Under the pieces are notes generated by a model. The model worked only from the letters and a program-made list of their open reading frames with translations. It did no database searches and was not told the origin of the DNA. Shown piece by piece: positions 1-8,050 of a DNA stretch of 64,000 nucleotides. The position numbers and the translations under genes were made by a program. The DNA is from Brevibacillus_H sp041920465. GTDB taxonomy: Bacteria; Bacillota; Bacilli; Brevibacillales; Brevibacillaceae. The stretch lies in contig JBHGXW010000017.1 of NCBI GenBank assembly GCA_041920465.1, positions 1-64,000 of the forward strand, read 5' to 3'. Within the stretch, counting starts at the first letter, position 1. Each line of letters opens with the position of its first letter.

Positions 1-147
1 CCATAACCGAAGCCTCTTGATCCAAAACAAAACTCAACATAACAAGAACTCAGGCGTTGCATTTTTCAAAAACTGAATGAGCTACGCCTTCTTTAGTATT
101 GCCTTTTTTAATATTGATGTAGAATTGTATTTTCATGGGAGTTAAAC

Positions 148-177
148 AGAGGCTGCCGTAAACTGTTGGCAGCCTCT
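148..177. terminator. bidirectional intrinsic terminator
   Basis: A 10-bp perfect inverted repeat (AGAGGCTGCC / GGCAGCCTCT) encloses a 10-nt loop, with short T-rich tails on both sides. It lies 48 bp beyond the stop of the minus-strand methyltransferase gene and probably ends that transcript. The first 147 bases of the window hold no gene I can support. Confidence 0.7.
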
Positions 178-224
178 TTATGTGTTTGTTACGCAATCCA
201 ACCCGTTACTTGAATAACAAGTCT

Positions 225-788
225 TTAAATCCGTAAGATTTGGGTCGAATGTTCTCTATTTACAACTACGAACGAGTTGGTCGATGAAATTAGCAATTCT
301 TCAATAAAAGGAACACTTGGCGCATAAAAAAAACTTCCACCCTCAATTAAAGAATTTAATATTTCCATATACTTAATAGCATAACTTTCAATCCTCCCGC
401 CGGATTTTAAGTGATGGTGGACAAAATGGTTAGAAAAAGCCATGTGGGAAATTACTGTTCCCCAAGTGTTCGATTTAAAAGGACACTCAAGCCAGCCCAC
501 CTTGAATAAATAATCCATTGTATCTACATTTCTATCCACTCCAAATGCTTCTATTCCCTTCTTTCTTAAGAAGTGGACTAAACTAGCTTTAGAACCACAC
601 CCTAGATCTAACACTGACTGTTTAATGGTTTCTATACTGACGTTCAATAAGTTCATTTGAAAATCAGGACTATACTCCGCACATTTTATCTCAAACAAAT
701 TGGGGTTTTCCCTATACTTTTTAAATATCTCAGTCCCATTCGTTTCTAATAAAAATGTTTGCAAATTTTTATAATGGAACATAAGCAA
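225..788 (-). CDS. class I SAM-dependent methyltransferase-like protein
   Basis: The 187-residue product carries a recognisable SAM-binding motif I near residues 60-65 (LDLGCGSKAS), followed by a GVDRN acidic-loop motif about 20 residues later, as in class I methyltransferases. The substrate cannot be told from sequence. There is no signal peptide or membrane segment, so it should be cytosolic. It follows the small gene at 794-1135 by 5 bp, which implies one transcript ending at the terminator at 148-177. The pair is visibly AT-rich compared with the core genes further right, which suggests acquisition by transfer. The C-terminal third has no feature I recognise. Confidence 0.6.
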   Translation of the reverse strand: MLMFHYKNLQTFLLETNGTEIFKKYRENPNLFEIKCAEYSPDFQMNLLNVSIETIKQSVLDLGCGSKASLVHFLRKKGIEAFGVDRNVDTMDYLFKVGWLECPFKSNTWGTVISHMAFSNHFVHHHLKSGGRIESYAIKYMEILNSLIEGGSFFYAPSVPFIEELLISSTNSFVVVNREHSTQILRI

Positions 789-793
789 ATGAT

Positions 794-1135
794 CTATTTT
801 TTTTCAGAAACTCTTTCTTGATTACCTATATCACAAACTCGTTCAAACAAATCCCCATAGATATTCTGGAGTTTGCGATAGTCTTCACGATTAAAATCTA
901 AATACTGGTTAACTTCCATAAACAATATTATGGATTTGTCCGCAATATACCGTAGCAATTGTTTATATGTACCATCCAGTTTTGAAGTTTGAATAAACTT
1001 CGATATTTCAGCAGCTTTTTGTGTTAATAAATTAATGGTTACCTTAGAATAACTTAATGCCAATCGTCCATTAATCTCATAAAAAATACTTTTATTTCGA
1101 TTATGGAGTATCTGTTGTTCTATTGCATCTTCCAA
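794..1135 (-). CDS. hypothetical protein, partner of the methyltransferase
   Basis: This 113-residue, mostly helical, charged protein matches no family I can name. The start appears to be TTG, with an AAGGA motif just upstream; no in-frame ATG is better placed. It is the first gene of a two-gene AT-rich unit with the methyltransferase, 5 bp apart, so it may be an accessory or substrate-recognition partner. That is inference from context only. Confidence 0.45.
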   Translation of the reverse strand: MEDAIEQQILHNRNKSIFYEINGRLALSYSKVTINLLTQKAAEISKFIQTSKLDGTYKQLLRYIADKSIILFMEVNQYLDFNREDYRKLQNIYGDLFERVCDIGNQERVSEKK

Positions 1136-1378
1136 AATCCTTAAAGGTGAACATTAAAGCCCTCCCTATAAATCACACTACTTTTCAGCAAACGAATATT
1201 CCACCCATTTTTTTGGGGTGTCATCTTATAAAAGATTACAACCCAACCATTTAAACTTTTCATTAATTCAGCATTCTGCCCGTTAGTGTAACAAAATAAA
1301 ATAGTTCGCTGGCTCTAAGTACGTAACACTCGCTAAGATATAAAGGACAACACTGTGTCATTTTATGAAAACAATAAA

Positions 1379-1404
1379 CGGCACTCAAATGATCCTTAGT
1401 GCCG
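1379..1404. repeat. small inverted repeat (CGGCACT / AGTGCCG)
   Basis: A 7-bp perfect inverted repeat with a 12-nt loop lies inside the gene-free stretch 1136-1791. It has no T-run directly after either arm, so it is a weak terminator candidate at best. The rest of 1136-1580 shows no open frame or motif that I can support. Confidence 0.3.
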
Positions 1405-1580
1405 TCGCGAACTGGAATATCACCTATCGTTTTTGCAGTAGTATTGATCTTTGGTGGTTAGTCACAAATCCAGATATACTTTGATATCGTGCGGGCTGGC
1501 CGGGCTGAGATACTACTTCTCCTCGAAATGACTCCTCTGATCATATATCTGTCGTCTTTTCTCATGAGATTGCTTGCTGC

Positions 1581-1683
1581 ACGCAAGGCATGATTCGATT
1601 ATCGAAAAAAGCCCCTCATCCAAGAACACGATTTGGACTTTATCCACGTCCTATCGATATCTGGCGGAGAGGCTTCAGTCCCT
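1581..1683 (-). repeat. terminator-bearing intergenic repeat, copy 1
   Basis: This stretch is clearly homologous over about 100 bp to 6453-6556. Read on the minus strand, both copies form a long three-part stem (AAGCCTCTC ... GAGGGGCTT outside, GGAC/GTCC inside) that runs straight into TTTTTT. Inner stem bases change in a compensatory way between the copies (CGAT/ATCG here, CGA/TCG in copy 2). This copy lies about 110 bp after the stop of the secreted hydrolase gene and would end the ABC/DJ-1/hydrolase operon. A conserved tail beyond the T-run carries a single TTGCG box. Confidence 0.75.
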
Positions 1684-1791
1684 AGCAAGACACCTGTCTT
1701 TTTCTCCATTAATAGGGCTACACCGTCTATTATCTATAAAACGATGTTTGGACCATTAAGGAACCCAGTGAATGCCTTTTTACAGCATCAT

Positions 1792-3078
1792 TTATTGAAC
1801 AATCGTCACATCGGGTACTATTAAATTTTTATTATCGAGATCGAATATCGTATTCTTCTTGCCATTGAGCGTTTTTTCAAGGAACGCCAAGATGATGCTG
1901 TTGGTCCATTTATGGATGCGATCAGGATTTACTCCTGCTGGCTGTAGCGCAGCATAAGGGGATCCGGCCAGGTATGGCTGCAACAAGGGCATATCTGTGA
2001 AGTTCATATGGGCAGCCCCAGCAATGGTAATATCATAGGCTGCTCCTTCCACTGCCTGTTGGTATCTGGTGCGGAATGCCTGGAACGTATCTTTCACATC
2101 TTGCAGCGTTTTGGCGTCCAGTCCCGGTGGCAGCGGCTGTTCTGCTTGACCTTTGAACACCTTTTCGTTAAATTCGGTCGCAATGAATGCAAACGGCTTT
2201 GTCATGTTGCCTGTTTCACCTGTTAGACCCACAAATGCCCCATCCAGGTTGATGGCGGATGTAATCATGGGTTCGACTTGCAAGGCTCGTGCCGCTGCGG
2301 CTCCCCCGAACGAATGCCCTACCGCGGCAATTTTATTTAGATCCAGCCTGTTCATAAAATGATGTTCCTGATCCGATTTGTTTAAGGTGTCCAACTGGCG
2401 GATGACAAACTGTATATCCTTTACCCATACCTGATTGATGGCATCATCCATTTCCTTGAGATTCGGAATTCCGGTCAAAAATTGGGGAGTGATCGGAACA
2501 AACCGCCCATCATCAAACTCGGTTCCAAAGCTAAAGTGGGTATGCTCGATACTGAACACAATGAAACCCTGACTTGCCAACTCTCGAGTCAGCCATTGAT
2601 AATTCCAGCTGCCGCAGCCAAGACCATGCGAAAAGAGGACGATTGGATACTTAGATTCTTTGCTTGATAAAACGCTGTTTTTGAATGCCTGGGTGTTCAA
2701 TTGATTGATGTCGGCAAACGGTTTGCCCAATGCCATGCTGGACATCATCTTCTCGATCCCTTGGGCGGTCGCTGGGATGTACGTCTCCGTTGCCTTCCCT
2801 GTGCCGCTATCGATCGGGTACCAAGCTTGAACCATAAGTTCTCTATGATCATGGGGATCTGCGGTTAGTAAGTCTTCTCTGGATGTGTCTACCCAATCAA
2901 AGGTATCCGTTCCTACTTGATAGGCACCTGTGGTTGTTGGCAAAGTCGCCACTGAGACTTGAGGCTTAACAGGATTGCCGGTCTGCGCTGCAATTTCAGT
3001 GGAATTTTGAGCATTCACCGTCGATGTATTTGAGAATAAAGCCAATGCTGTTAAGGTACTAATTACTATTTTTTTCAT
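1792..3078 (-). CDS. secreted PAF-acetylhydrolase/dienelactone-hydrolase-like alpha/beta hydrolase
   Basis: The 428-residue product begins with a Sec signal peptide (MKKIVISTLTALALF, likely cleaved after VNA near residue 23), so it should be exported. The alpha/beta hydrolase core shows the oxyanion region VLFSHGLGCG near residue 150, the nucleophile elbow GHSFGG near 256, and a candidate catalytic histidine in AHMNFTD near 355. This pattern fits the PAF-acetylhydrolase-like bacterial lipase/esterase group; the natural ester is unknown. A good ribosome site (GGAGG) lies before the ATG. It is 16 bp downstream of the first DJ-1/PfpI gene and probably the last gene of that operon. Confidence 0.8.
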   Translation of the reverse strand: MKKIVISTLTALALFSNTSTVNAQNSTEIAAQTGNPVKPQVSVATLPTTTGAYQVGTDTFDWVDTSREDLLTADPHDHRELMVQAWYPIDSGTGKATETYIPATAQGIEKMMSSMALGKPFADINQLNTQAFKNSVLSSKESKYPIVLFSHGLGCGSWNYQWLTRELASQGFIVFSIEHTHFSFGTEFDDGRFVPITPQFLTGIPNLKEMDDAINQVWVKDIQFVIRQLDTLNKSDQEHHFMNRLDLNKIAAVGHSFGGAAAARALQVEPMITSAINLDGAFVGLTGETGNMTKPFAFIATEFNEKVFKGQAEQPLPPGLDAKTLQDVKDTFQAFRTRYQQAVEGAAYDITIAGAAHMNFTDMPLLQPYLAGSPYAALQPAGVNPDRIHKWTNSIILAFLEKTLNGKKNTIFDLDNKNLIVPDVTIVQ

Positions 3079-3094
3079 CTTTGCGTTCCTCCGC

Positions 3095-4459
3095 TTATGA
3101 TATTGTTTTGATAGTTAACTTCTTTTTCTTTATGATGAATCGTCTGTCAATATAGAAGGCTACCAGTAATGCCAGTAAACTGGTCAGAAGCATATTGCTG
3201 TAAGTTTCAAGGGGAAACGCTTTGCCTTCAAGATGGATATCGTTCGCACGAAATTCGAGTCGTCTCACCGAATGTTCAGCGGTGAGAAGGTCCTCTTGCT
3301 TGGCTAAATCTTCAAGTTGAACTTCAAAAATAAATCGATCTGGCGAATCGCTATGAACGAACTGAACCTCCTTGGCACTCCCATTTTCATTCCATTGTTT
3401 CACATCGTCTGCAGCCAGGTTTTTTGCTTCTCTTCCCGGAACGATCAATTTATCTAATTGTGGGGCCTTCGAAATCACGTATCTTGCAATCAAGTTCAGA
3501 CCGTGTTTCGTCACAACAGGATGTTCCGTGCTTGAAATGGCAAGAACATTTGTCGTTCCCGTGTCTGCATAGATATCAAAGACGGAAGCCAACGCCATTT
3601 CCTCAACACCGTTATACAGCAGCACCCCTGCCTTTGTCTTATTCCATTGAAAGGCGTTATTCATGATATAGGTGCGCAAATCGAAATCAAATGGGTCCAT
3701 CTTCGGGTTTTGGACGAAGTGGTAGGAAGGATATTTCATTTCTTTTGCTATTTTTGCTGCCATGGGTTCTCCTACTTTTTGTGAAATCATATAGAGAACG
3801 GCATCAATTCCGGATGAAACGCCAGCTGAGGATACCACATTTCCGTCGTGAACATACCGTTGATCGTCAACCCATTTCGTCTCAGGAAATTGCTTCGGGA
3901 AAAACACCATGTTTTGCCAATGGGAGGCTGCAGATTTTCCTTTTAATAAACCAGTAGCTGCAAGGTTACCAGATCCGCCACAAATGGTCAGAAATGTGGT
4001 TTTGGCATGTTTTTGTATCCACGCTCGGATCGGTTCATACTTCTTTTCGTCTTGCATGGTCATAAAAGGGATGACGATCAAATCTGGACTTTTTCCTAAT
4101 AACTGATCCATTTCGTTAAAGGAATAGTGGGGCACCACATCTAGACCACCCGTTAATGTCCTCACCTGATTGTCTGAGGCAACGGCATAAACATTAAATG
4201 CTTCTGTCCGCGAGAACAATTCGTATGGGATGGAAAAATCGGATCCCTCCGTCGTTTCGTTTCCCAACAGGACGGCAATCGTTTGCTTTTTCGGATCGTA
4301 GGCAGGTTTTTCCAGCCCTTGTAAAGAAGGAATCGGCTCTTGTCGGACTGTAAGGTAAAAATCTTTCTGGGAACGAAAAAATCCGAGTACCCCAATCCCT
4401 CCCACAAACAAAATGAAACTCATTACATAAACAATGAGACGTAAAAATACCTTTTTCAT
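3095..4459 (-). CDS. membrane-anchored double DJ-1/PfpI-family protein (copy A)
   Basis: This 454-residue protein has an N-terminal membrane segment (about residues 8-28), two GATase1-like domains and a C-terminal membrane segment (about 425-442) followed by a basic tail. The first domain (about 50-235) keeps the DJ-1/PfpI nucleophile elbow as TICGGSGNLA with Cys near residue 159. The second (about 270-410) has the fold pattern (GVLLYNGVEEMAL, DKLIVPG) but no elbow cysteine that I can see. The two membrane segments probably place both domains outside the cell. It lies between the ABC exporter (37 bp upstream) and the hydrolase (16 bp downstream). A close paralogue is at 8051-9430. The function is unknown; a DJ-1-type hydrolase or signal-binding role is inference. 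Confidence 0.75.
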   Translation of the reverse strand: MKKVFLRLIVYVMSFILFVGGIGVLGFFRSQKDFYLTVRQEPIPSLQGLEKPAYDPKKQTIAVLLGNETTEGSDFSIPYELFSRTEAFNVYAVASDNQVRTLTGGLDVVPHYSFNEMDQLLGKSPDLIVIPFMTMQDEKKYEPIRAWIQKHAKTTFLTICGGSGNLAATGLLKGKSAASHWQNMVFFPKQFPETKWVDDQRYVHDGNVVSSAGVSSGIDAVLYMISQKVGEPMAAKIAKEMKYPSYHFVQNPKMDPFDFDLRTYIMNNAFQWNKTKAGVLLYNGVEEMALASVFDIYADTGTTNVLAISSTEHPVVTKHGLNLIARYVISKAPQLDKLIVPGREAKNLAADDVKQWNENGSAKEVQFVHSDSPDRFIFEVQLEDLAKQEDLLTAEHSVRRLEFRANDIHLEGKAFPLETYSNMLLTSLLALLVAFYIDRRFIIKKKKLTIKTIS

Positions 4460-4496
4460 TTGATTACCCTCCTGGCATATTTTTTTGAAATCAATC

Positions 4497-6287
4497 TTAT
4501 CCCGATGCGACCTTTAATTCCGGCACCGGAATGGGAAGTAACTGTTCCTCAGGATTTTGCTTGGCATACAACTCTTTGTAATAACCGTTTATTTCAAGCA
4601 AATCCTTATGGTTACCGCATTCGACGATCTTCCCGTGTTTCATCACGAAAATCATGTCAGCATGCAATACGGTCGAGAGCCGGTGTGCAACCATAATGAT
4701 CGTTTTATCCCGTTTGATCTGATGAATGGATTCTTGAACGAGTTTTTCACTCTCATTATCTAGCGCACTTGTTGCTTCATCGAGCAGAATCAGTGCCGAA
4801 TCCTTTAAAAAAACACGTGCAAGCGCAATCCGCTGCTTCTGGCCGCCAGACAGCTTGATTCCCCTTTCGCCGAGCTCAGTATCATAGCCATTGGATAACG
4901 AGCAAATGAAATCGTGCGCAAAAGCTTTTTTTGAAGCAGCTATGATTTCATCATCTGTCGCATCCAGCTTCGCCATTCTAATGTTATCTTTCACGGATGA
5001 ACTGTATAGAAAACTATCCTGCGTAACGATTCCGACATGTTCCCTAAGACTTGATAGCGAATAATTTTTTATATTCACTCCATCGATGAGAACTTCACCG
5101 CTGTCCGCATCATACATGCGTGTCAAAAGCTGCAGTACTGTACTTTTGCCGGCGCCGCTTCCTCCAACGAAAGCATAGGTCTTGCCTCTTTCAATTTGGA
5201 ACGACACATCCTTGAGAACGTCGTCGTGACCGTCATATGAAAAAGAAACGTGATGAAATCGGATGGAATCCGTAAACTTTCGTAACTGAACGGGTTGATT
5301 GATTTCTTTGATGGATGATGGTGTGTCGAAAAAATCAAACACCCGCTGCAAAGCTACGCTTCCTTCAGCGATTGTTGGGAAGGCTTGAACCAGGGCGTTA
5401 ATAGGACTTTTCATTCGATCGACATAGGCAAAGAAAGCAATCAAGCTTCCAAGGGTCAAACTGCCATCTATGACGTATATACTGCCGATGGCTACCACAA
5501 TAAATGGGGTTACATCGCTTAGAACGTTAACGCAAGCCAATGAAACCGCATTGATGACGGCCTGCTTATCCGTAATTCGTTCATAGCGCTCCAAGTGCTG
5601 ATCCAGCTCTTCTTTATCCTTTTTTTCTGAGGAGAACAGCTTGGATAAGAAGGAACCCTGAATTTTTTCAATAAGGAAGCCTGTTAAAACAGTGCGATAA
5701 TCCATCATGTGGCGCGTGGTTCTCTTTAACCTCTTGGAAAGAATGTGGGCCAATGCAAATTGAATGCCGGTAAGCAAGACGGACAGCAGCGTCAGTTTCA
5801 AGTTTAAGGTGAGCATCGCACCGATGACGAATATCAATACAATGGTTTCAATCCAGACGTTGGAGAGAACGGCGGTCATGAAGCCTCTTATTTTTTCAAT
5901 ATCATCGAAAAACCGGGTTCCGATTTCCCCGCTTTTGTTCTCCGCAAAATACTTGGCATCAAGGGTATGAACCTTATTGAACGCATCTTTACGAAGGGCT
6001 TTGATAATGTTGTTATTGCCCTTATTCATGAAGAACTGTCTCACATATTCCATCGGCCCTCGAATGAGGAGAAGGACAGAAATCATGACTCCGACAATGA
6101 ACAGTAATTGTTCGAGTTTGTCGGCTCGGGATAATGCGTCGTTCTGTAGCAAGTCATCGAACAGATATTTAATAACCAGAGGGATGGAGAGCGGAATTAA
6201 AAACCGAAATAAACTGCCGACAAATCCCAAAATATAAAGCTTTTTTTCTTTATTCACGTAAGGTAAAAAATGCCTATAAACACTCAA
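4497..6287 (-). CDS. ABC transporter, fused permease/ATPase (exporter type)
   Basis: The 596-residue half-transporter has an N-terminal six-helix permease domain (about 1-310) and a C-terminal ATPase. The ATPase shows Walker A GGSGAGKST (near 378), signature LSGGQKQR, Walker B LILLDEATSALD and the switch histidine in MVAHRLS. It should act as a homodimeric exporter; the cargo is not evident. The start is TTG with AAAGGAG eight bases upstream, and no better ATG exists. It is the first gene of a probable ABC/DJ-1/hydrolase operon behind a promoter with three TTGCG boxes (6410-6458). A 70-bp piece of a second copy survives at 9459-9531. Confidence 0.88.
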   Translation of the reverse strand: MSVYRHFLPYVNKEKKLYILGFVGSLFRFLIPLSIPLVIKYLFDDLLQNDALSRADKLEQLLFIVGVMISVLLLIRGPMEYVRQFFMNKGNNNIIKALRKDAFNKVHTLDAKYFAENKSGEIGTRFFDDIEKIRGFMTAVLSNVWIETIVLIFVIGAMLTLNLKLTLLSVLLTGIQFALAHILSKRLKRTTRHMMDYRTVLTGFLIEKIQGSFLSKLFSSEKKDKEELDQHLERYERITDKQAVINAVSLACVNVLSDVTPFIVVAIGSIYVIDGSLTLGSLIAFFAYVDRMKSPINALVQAFPTIAEGSVALQRVFDFFDTPSSIKEINQPVQLRKFTDSIRFHHVSFSYDGHDDVLKDVSFQIERGKTYAFVGGSGAGKSTVLQLLTRMYDADSGEVLIDGVNIKNYSLSSLREHVGIVTQDSFLYSSSVKDNIRMAKLDATDDEIIAASKKAFAHDFICSLSNGYDTELGERGIKLSGGQKQRIALARVFLKDSALILLDEATSALDNESEKLVQESIHQIKRDKTIIMVAHRLSTVLHADMIFVMKHGKIVECGNHKDLLEINGYYKELYAKQNPEEQLLPIPVPELKVASG

Positions 6288-6375
6288 ATGAAAGACTCCT
6301 TTCCCTACCTTTTCAGGATCTTTGGTTTATGGCACACTGCCAAGGAAAACAGATCTCACACGCAACTTTTTCAAC

Positions 6376-6458
6376 TGAAATCATCTTATCCCGACAGAAG
6401 AACTTGTAGCGCGCAAACAATGACTAACGCGACGCAAAAGATTGCGGTCTTCACGCAA
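6376..6458 (-). promoter_or_regulatory. promoter of the ABC/DJ-1/hydrolase operon with three TTGCG boxes
   Basis: Reading the minus strand, TTGCG boxes start at 6458, 6437 and 6416, exactly 21 bp apart, and the last reads TTGCGCG. An ATAAGAT sequence lies 21 bases after TTGCGC and can serve as the -10. The same layout recurs before the second DJ-1 gene and before the kinase/regulator pair. Direct repeats at two helical turns abutting the -35 fit an activator such as the LuxR-type regulator at 9670-10317; the link is inference. Confidence 0.55.
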
Positions 6459-6556
6459 AGCATGATTCGCCATATGGAAAAAGCCCCTCAGCCAAGAACA
6501 CGAATCGGACTTCATCAATGTCCTTTCGATGTCTGGCCAGAGAGGCTTCTGTCCCT
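6453..6556 (-). repeat. terminator-bearing intergenic repeat, copy 2
   Basis: This is the second copy of the element at 1581-1683. On the minus strand, a stem (GCCTCTCTGGCCAGA against TCTTGGCTGAGGGGC, imperfect) with an inner GGAC/GTCC hairpin ends in CTTTTT at 6478-6482. It follows the copZ-like gene by 15 bp and must separate it from the ABC operon. The conserved tail past the T-run already contains the first TTGCG box of the next promoter, so terminator and box were copied together. Confidence 0.75.
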
Positions 6557-6570
6557 TATGAGTTATTGAA

Positions 6571-6780
6571 CTACCTTATTTCTGTAATTTCATAGCCTTG
6601 CTCTTCAATAACAGCTTGGATCGCTTCCTGGGTAAGCTTGCTCTGATCGTATTGGACGGCCACCGATCCCGATGCTAAATCGATGGCTGCGATTGCACCT
6701 AGTTTATCTAAAGCACCAAAGATCGTGATCACGCAATGATTGCATCTCATTCCTTGAACCTTCAATGTAACATTTTGCAT
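6571..6780 (-). CDS. CopZ-like heavy-metal-associated (HMA) domain protein
   Basis: The 69-residue protein is a single ferredoxin-like HMA domain with the metal-binding motif GMRCNHC at residues 10-16, as in copper chaperones of the CopZ/Atx1 group. Family length is about 68-70 residues, so it is complete. A strong ribosome site (AGGAGG) precedes the ATG. No copper ATPase or CsoR lies beside it, but a broken secreted-domain gene sits directly upstream, so this may be what is left of a metal-handling unit. The partner is unknown. Confidence 0.8.
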   Translation of the reverse strand: MQNVTLKVQGMRCNHCVITIFGALDKLGAIAAIDLASGSVAVQYDQSKLTQEAIQAVIEEQGYEITEIR

Positions 6781-6806
6781 TGCAATTCCTCCTTATTAAT
6801 TGCTCG

Positions 6807-7350
6807 TTATGGAACATTCACAACATATGATATCGTGAACACTTGATTATCTCTTTGAAACTGTCCCCATATCTTATAGGTTCCGCTCTTCGGAAACGAA
6901 GTCTCGAAAAGCGCAGTGAGTCCCGTTCCCTTGGCTTCATCTGCATGTACGTGAAGATATTGCTCTCCAACCTCCGTCAATATTACGACATGCCCATTGA
7001 GCCTAGATAGGGCTGTAGGTCAGTAACCGGTTGTCCCGTTCTGGCATCTGTGAAGGAAAATTTAAGGGTCAACTCTTTATTTGCAGCCAATTGATCGATT
7101 GTAAGCTTAACCTGTTTCCCTTCGAAGGTTTTTTCTAGTCGTTGATCCGGGACGATCGGAACCGGCCTTTTGCTTTTGCCTTCGATCCGAACCCAATCTT
7201 GCCGCCCAAACCTCATCTGCGATTATCCAAGATGATTTCATTTTGATCTAGTTGGTTGATTAGATCGCTACTCGATTGGTCCGAAACCGTGAATAGAGGC
7301 AAACCATCCACACATACGAGATTCGCACGGTGATTAAACCAGAGGGATAT
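6807..7350 (-). pseudogene. frameshifted gene for an extracytoplasmic beta-sandwich (FixH/YtkA-like) protein
   Basis: Three minus-strand frames read as one protein. A first piece runs from 7350 to about 7220 (ISLWFNHRANLVCVDGLP ... QNEIILDNR). The second, from 7216 to 6983, contains WVRIEGKSKRPVP and YLGSMGMS then stop. The third, from about 6985 to 6807, begins GHVVILTEVGEQYLHVHADE and ends NQVFTISYVVNVP. Restoring one C in GGGCATGTC would give LGSMGHVVILTE, so the last break is a one-base deletion; a second shift lies near 7216. The Y-L-G-x-M-G-H-V-V-I pattern with YLHVH and SGTYKIWGQF is typical of FixH/YtkA-like domains found next to copper genes. Confidence 0.6.
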
Positions 7351-7358
7351 TTAGACTA

Positions 7359-7787
7359 TTACCAACCAAATTGCATAACAACCTTCAGGCCAAATCCCAC
7401 ACACATCCATATCAACATCAGGTCACAGGATACCATCATGATCCGCATGAATCTATGGTTAAAACAATAGCGCTTCATCCAGTTAGGTATAATGTCCTCT
7501 AACCGAAGCAACCATGCTGGCATGTGCTCCATTATCCATATAGCCTTCTGTTTGTTATTAATAATATGATAGATACATAACAATATCCCAATGATGTTGG
7601 CAATCAACAAGGATTTTTTGAGCCAAACGATGCCCAAGACAGATGCCGTCATATCGTATGAAGATTCTAGGACAGTCAATAGGATCATATAAATAAAGTA
7701 ATACGCGTACATAATCTTCGTGGAAATATCTCCACGTCGTGTAATATTTGATGTTGTCTTCTTCATGCTTATTTGCTGTTGATTCAT
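7359..7787 (-). CDS. hypothetical multi-pass membrane protein
   Basis: This 142-residue protein has three to four hydrophobic segments (about 25-43, 50-72, 112-137), separated by a basic loop with WLLRLEDIIPNWMKR. I do not recognise the family. The ATG is preceded by AGGGAG at good spacing. It sits between the frameshifted secreted-domain gene and the terminator of the second DJ-1 gene, in an AT-rich neighbourhood. Confidence 0.55.
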   Translation of the reverse strand: MNQQQISMKKTTSNITRRGDISTKIMYAYYFIYMILLTVLESSYDMTASVLGIVWLKKSLLIANIIGILLCIYHIINNKQKAIWIMEHMPAWLLRLEDIIPNWMKRYCFNHRFMRIMMVSCDLMLIWMCVGFGLKVVMQFGW

Positions 7788-7929
7788 GTGAATCTCCCTT
7801 CAATTTTTCGAATGTGAAATCAGTTTCATAGGGTGATGATTAGTTAGCTTTATGAAATGAATATAAACAGCACAAAAAAGAGAGGTTTCCACATACTTCC
7901 TACACCTCAAACCGGGACTGATCGATTGA

Positions 7930-7957
7930 AAAACCCCAACAAAATGTGGGGTTTCTC
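7930..7957 (-). terminator. intrinsic terminator of the second DJ-1/PfpI gene
   Basis: An 8-bp stem (AAACCCCA / TGGGGTTT) with an 8-nt loop is followed on the minus strand by a T-rich tail. It lies 95 bp beyond the stop of the gene at 8051-9430 and separates it from the membrane-protein gene. Confidence 0.75.
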
Positions 7958-8050
7958 TTCGGTCTGACCGTCAGAAGGCGGTAGTAATTAACTTGCTTGT
8001 TTATATTGCCACCAAATTCTACTCAAATCCACGCAAGTGAAGTTTTTCTC

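Noticed and set aside
50..136. A 28-codon minus-strand frame beginning MKIQFYINIKKGNTKEG near the left edge
   Set aside because: It has a coding-like look, but no clear ribosome site, no family match and too short a length; it may be a fragment continuing outside the window.
1440..1560. Possible tRNA-like or remnant sequence in the gene-free stretch
   Set aside because: No cloverleaf, TTC-loop or conserved protein pattern could be built on either strand.
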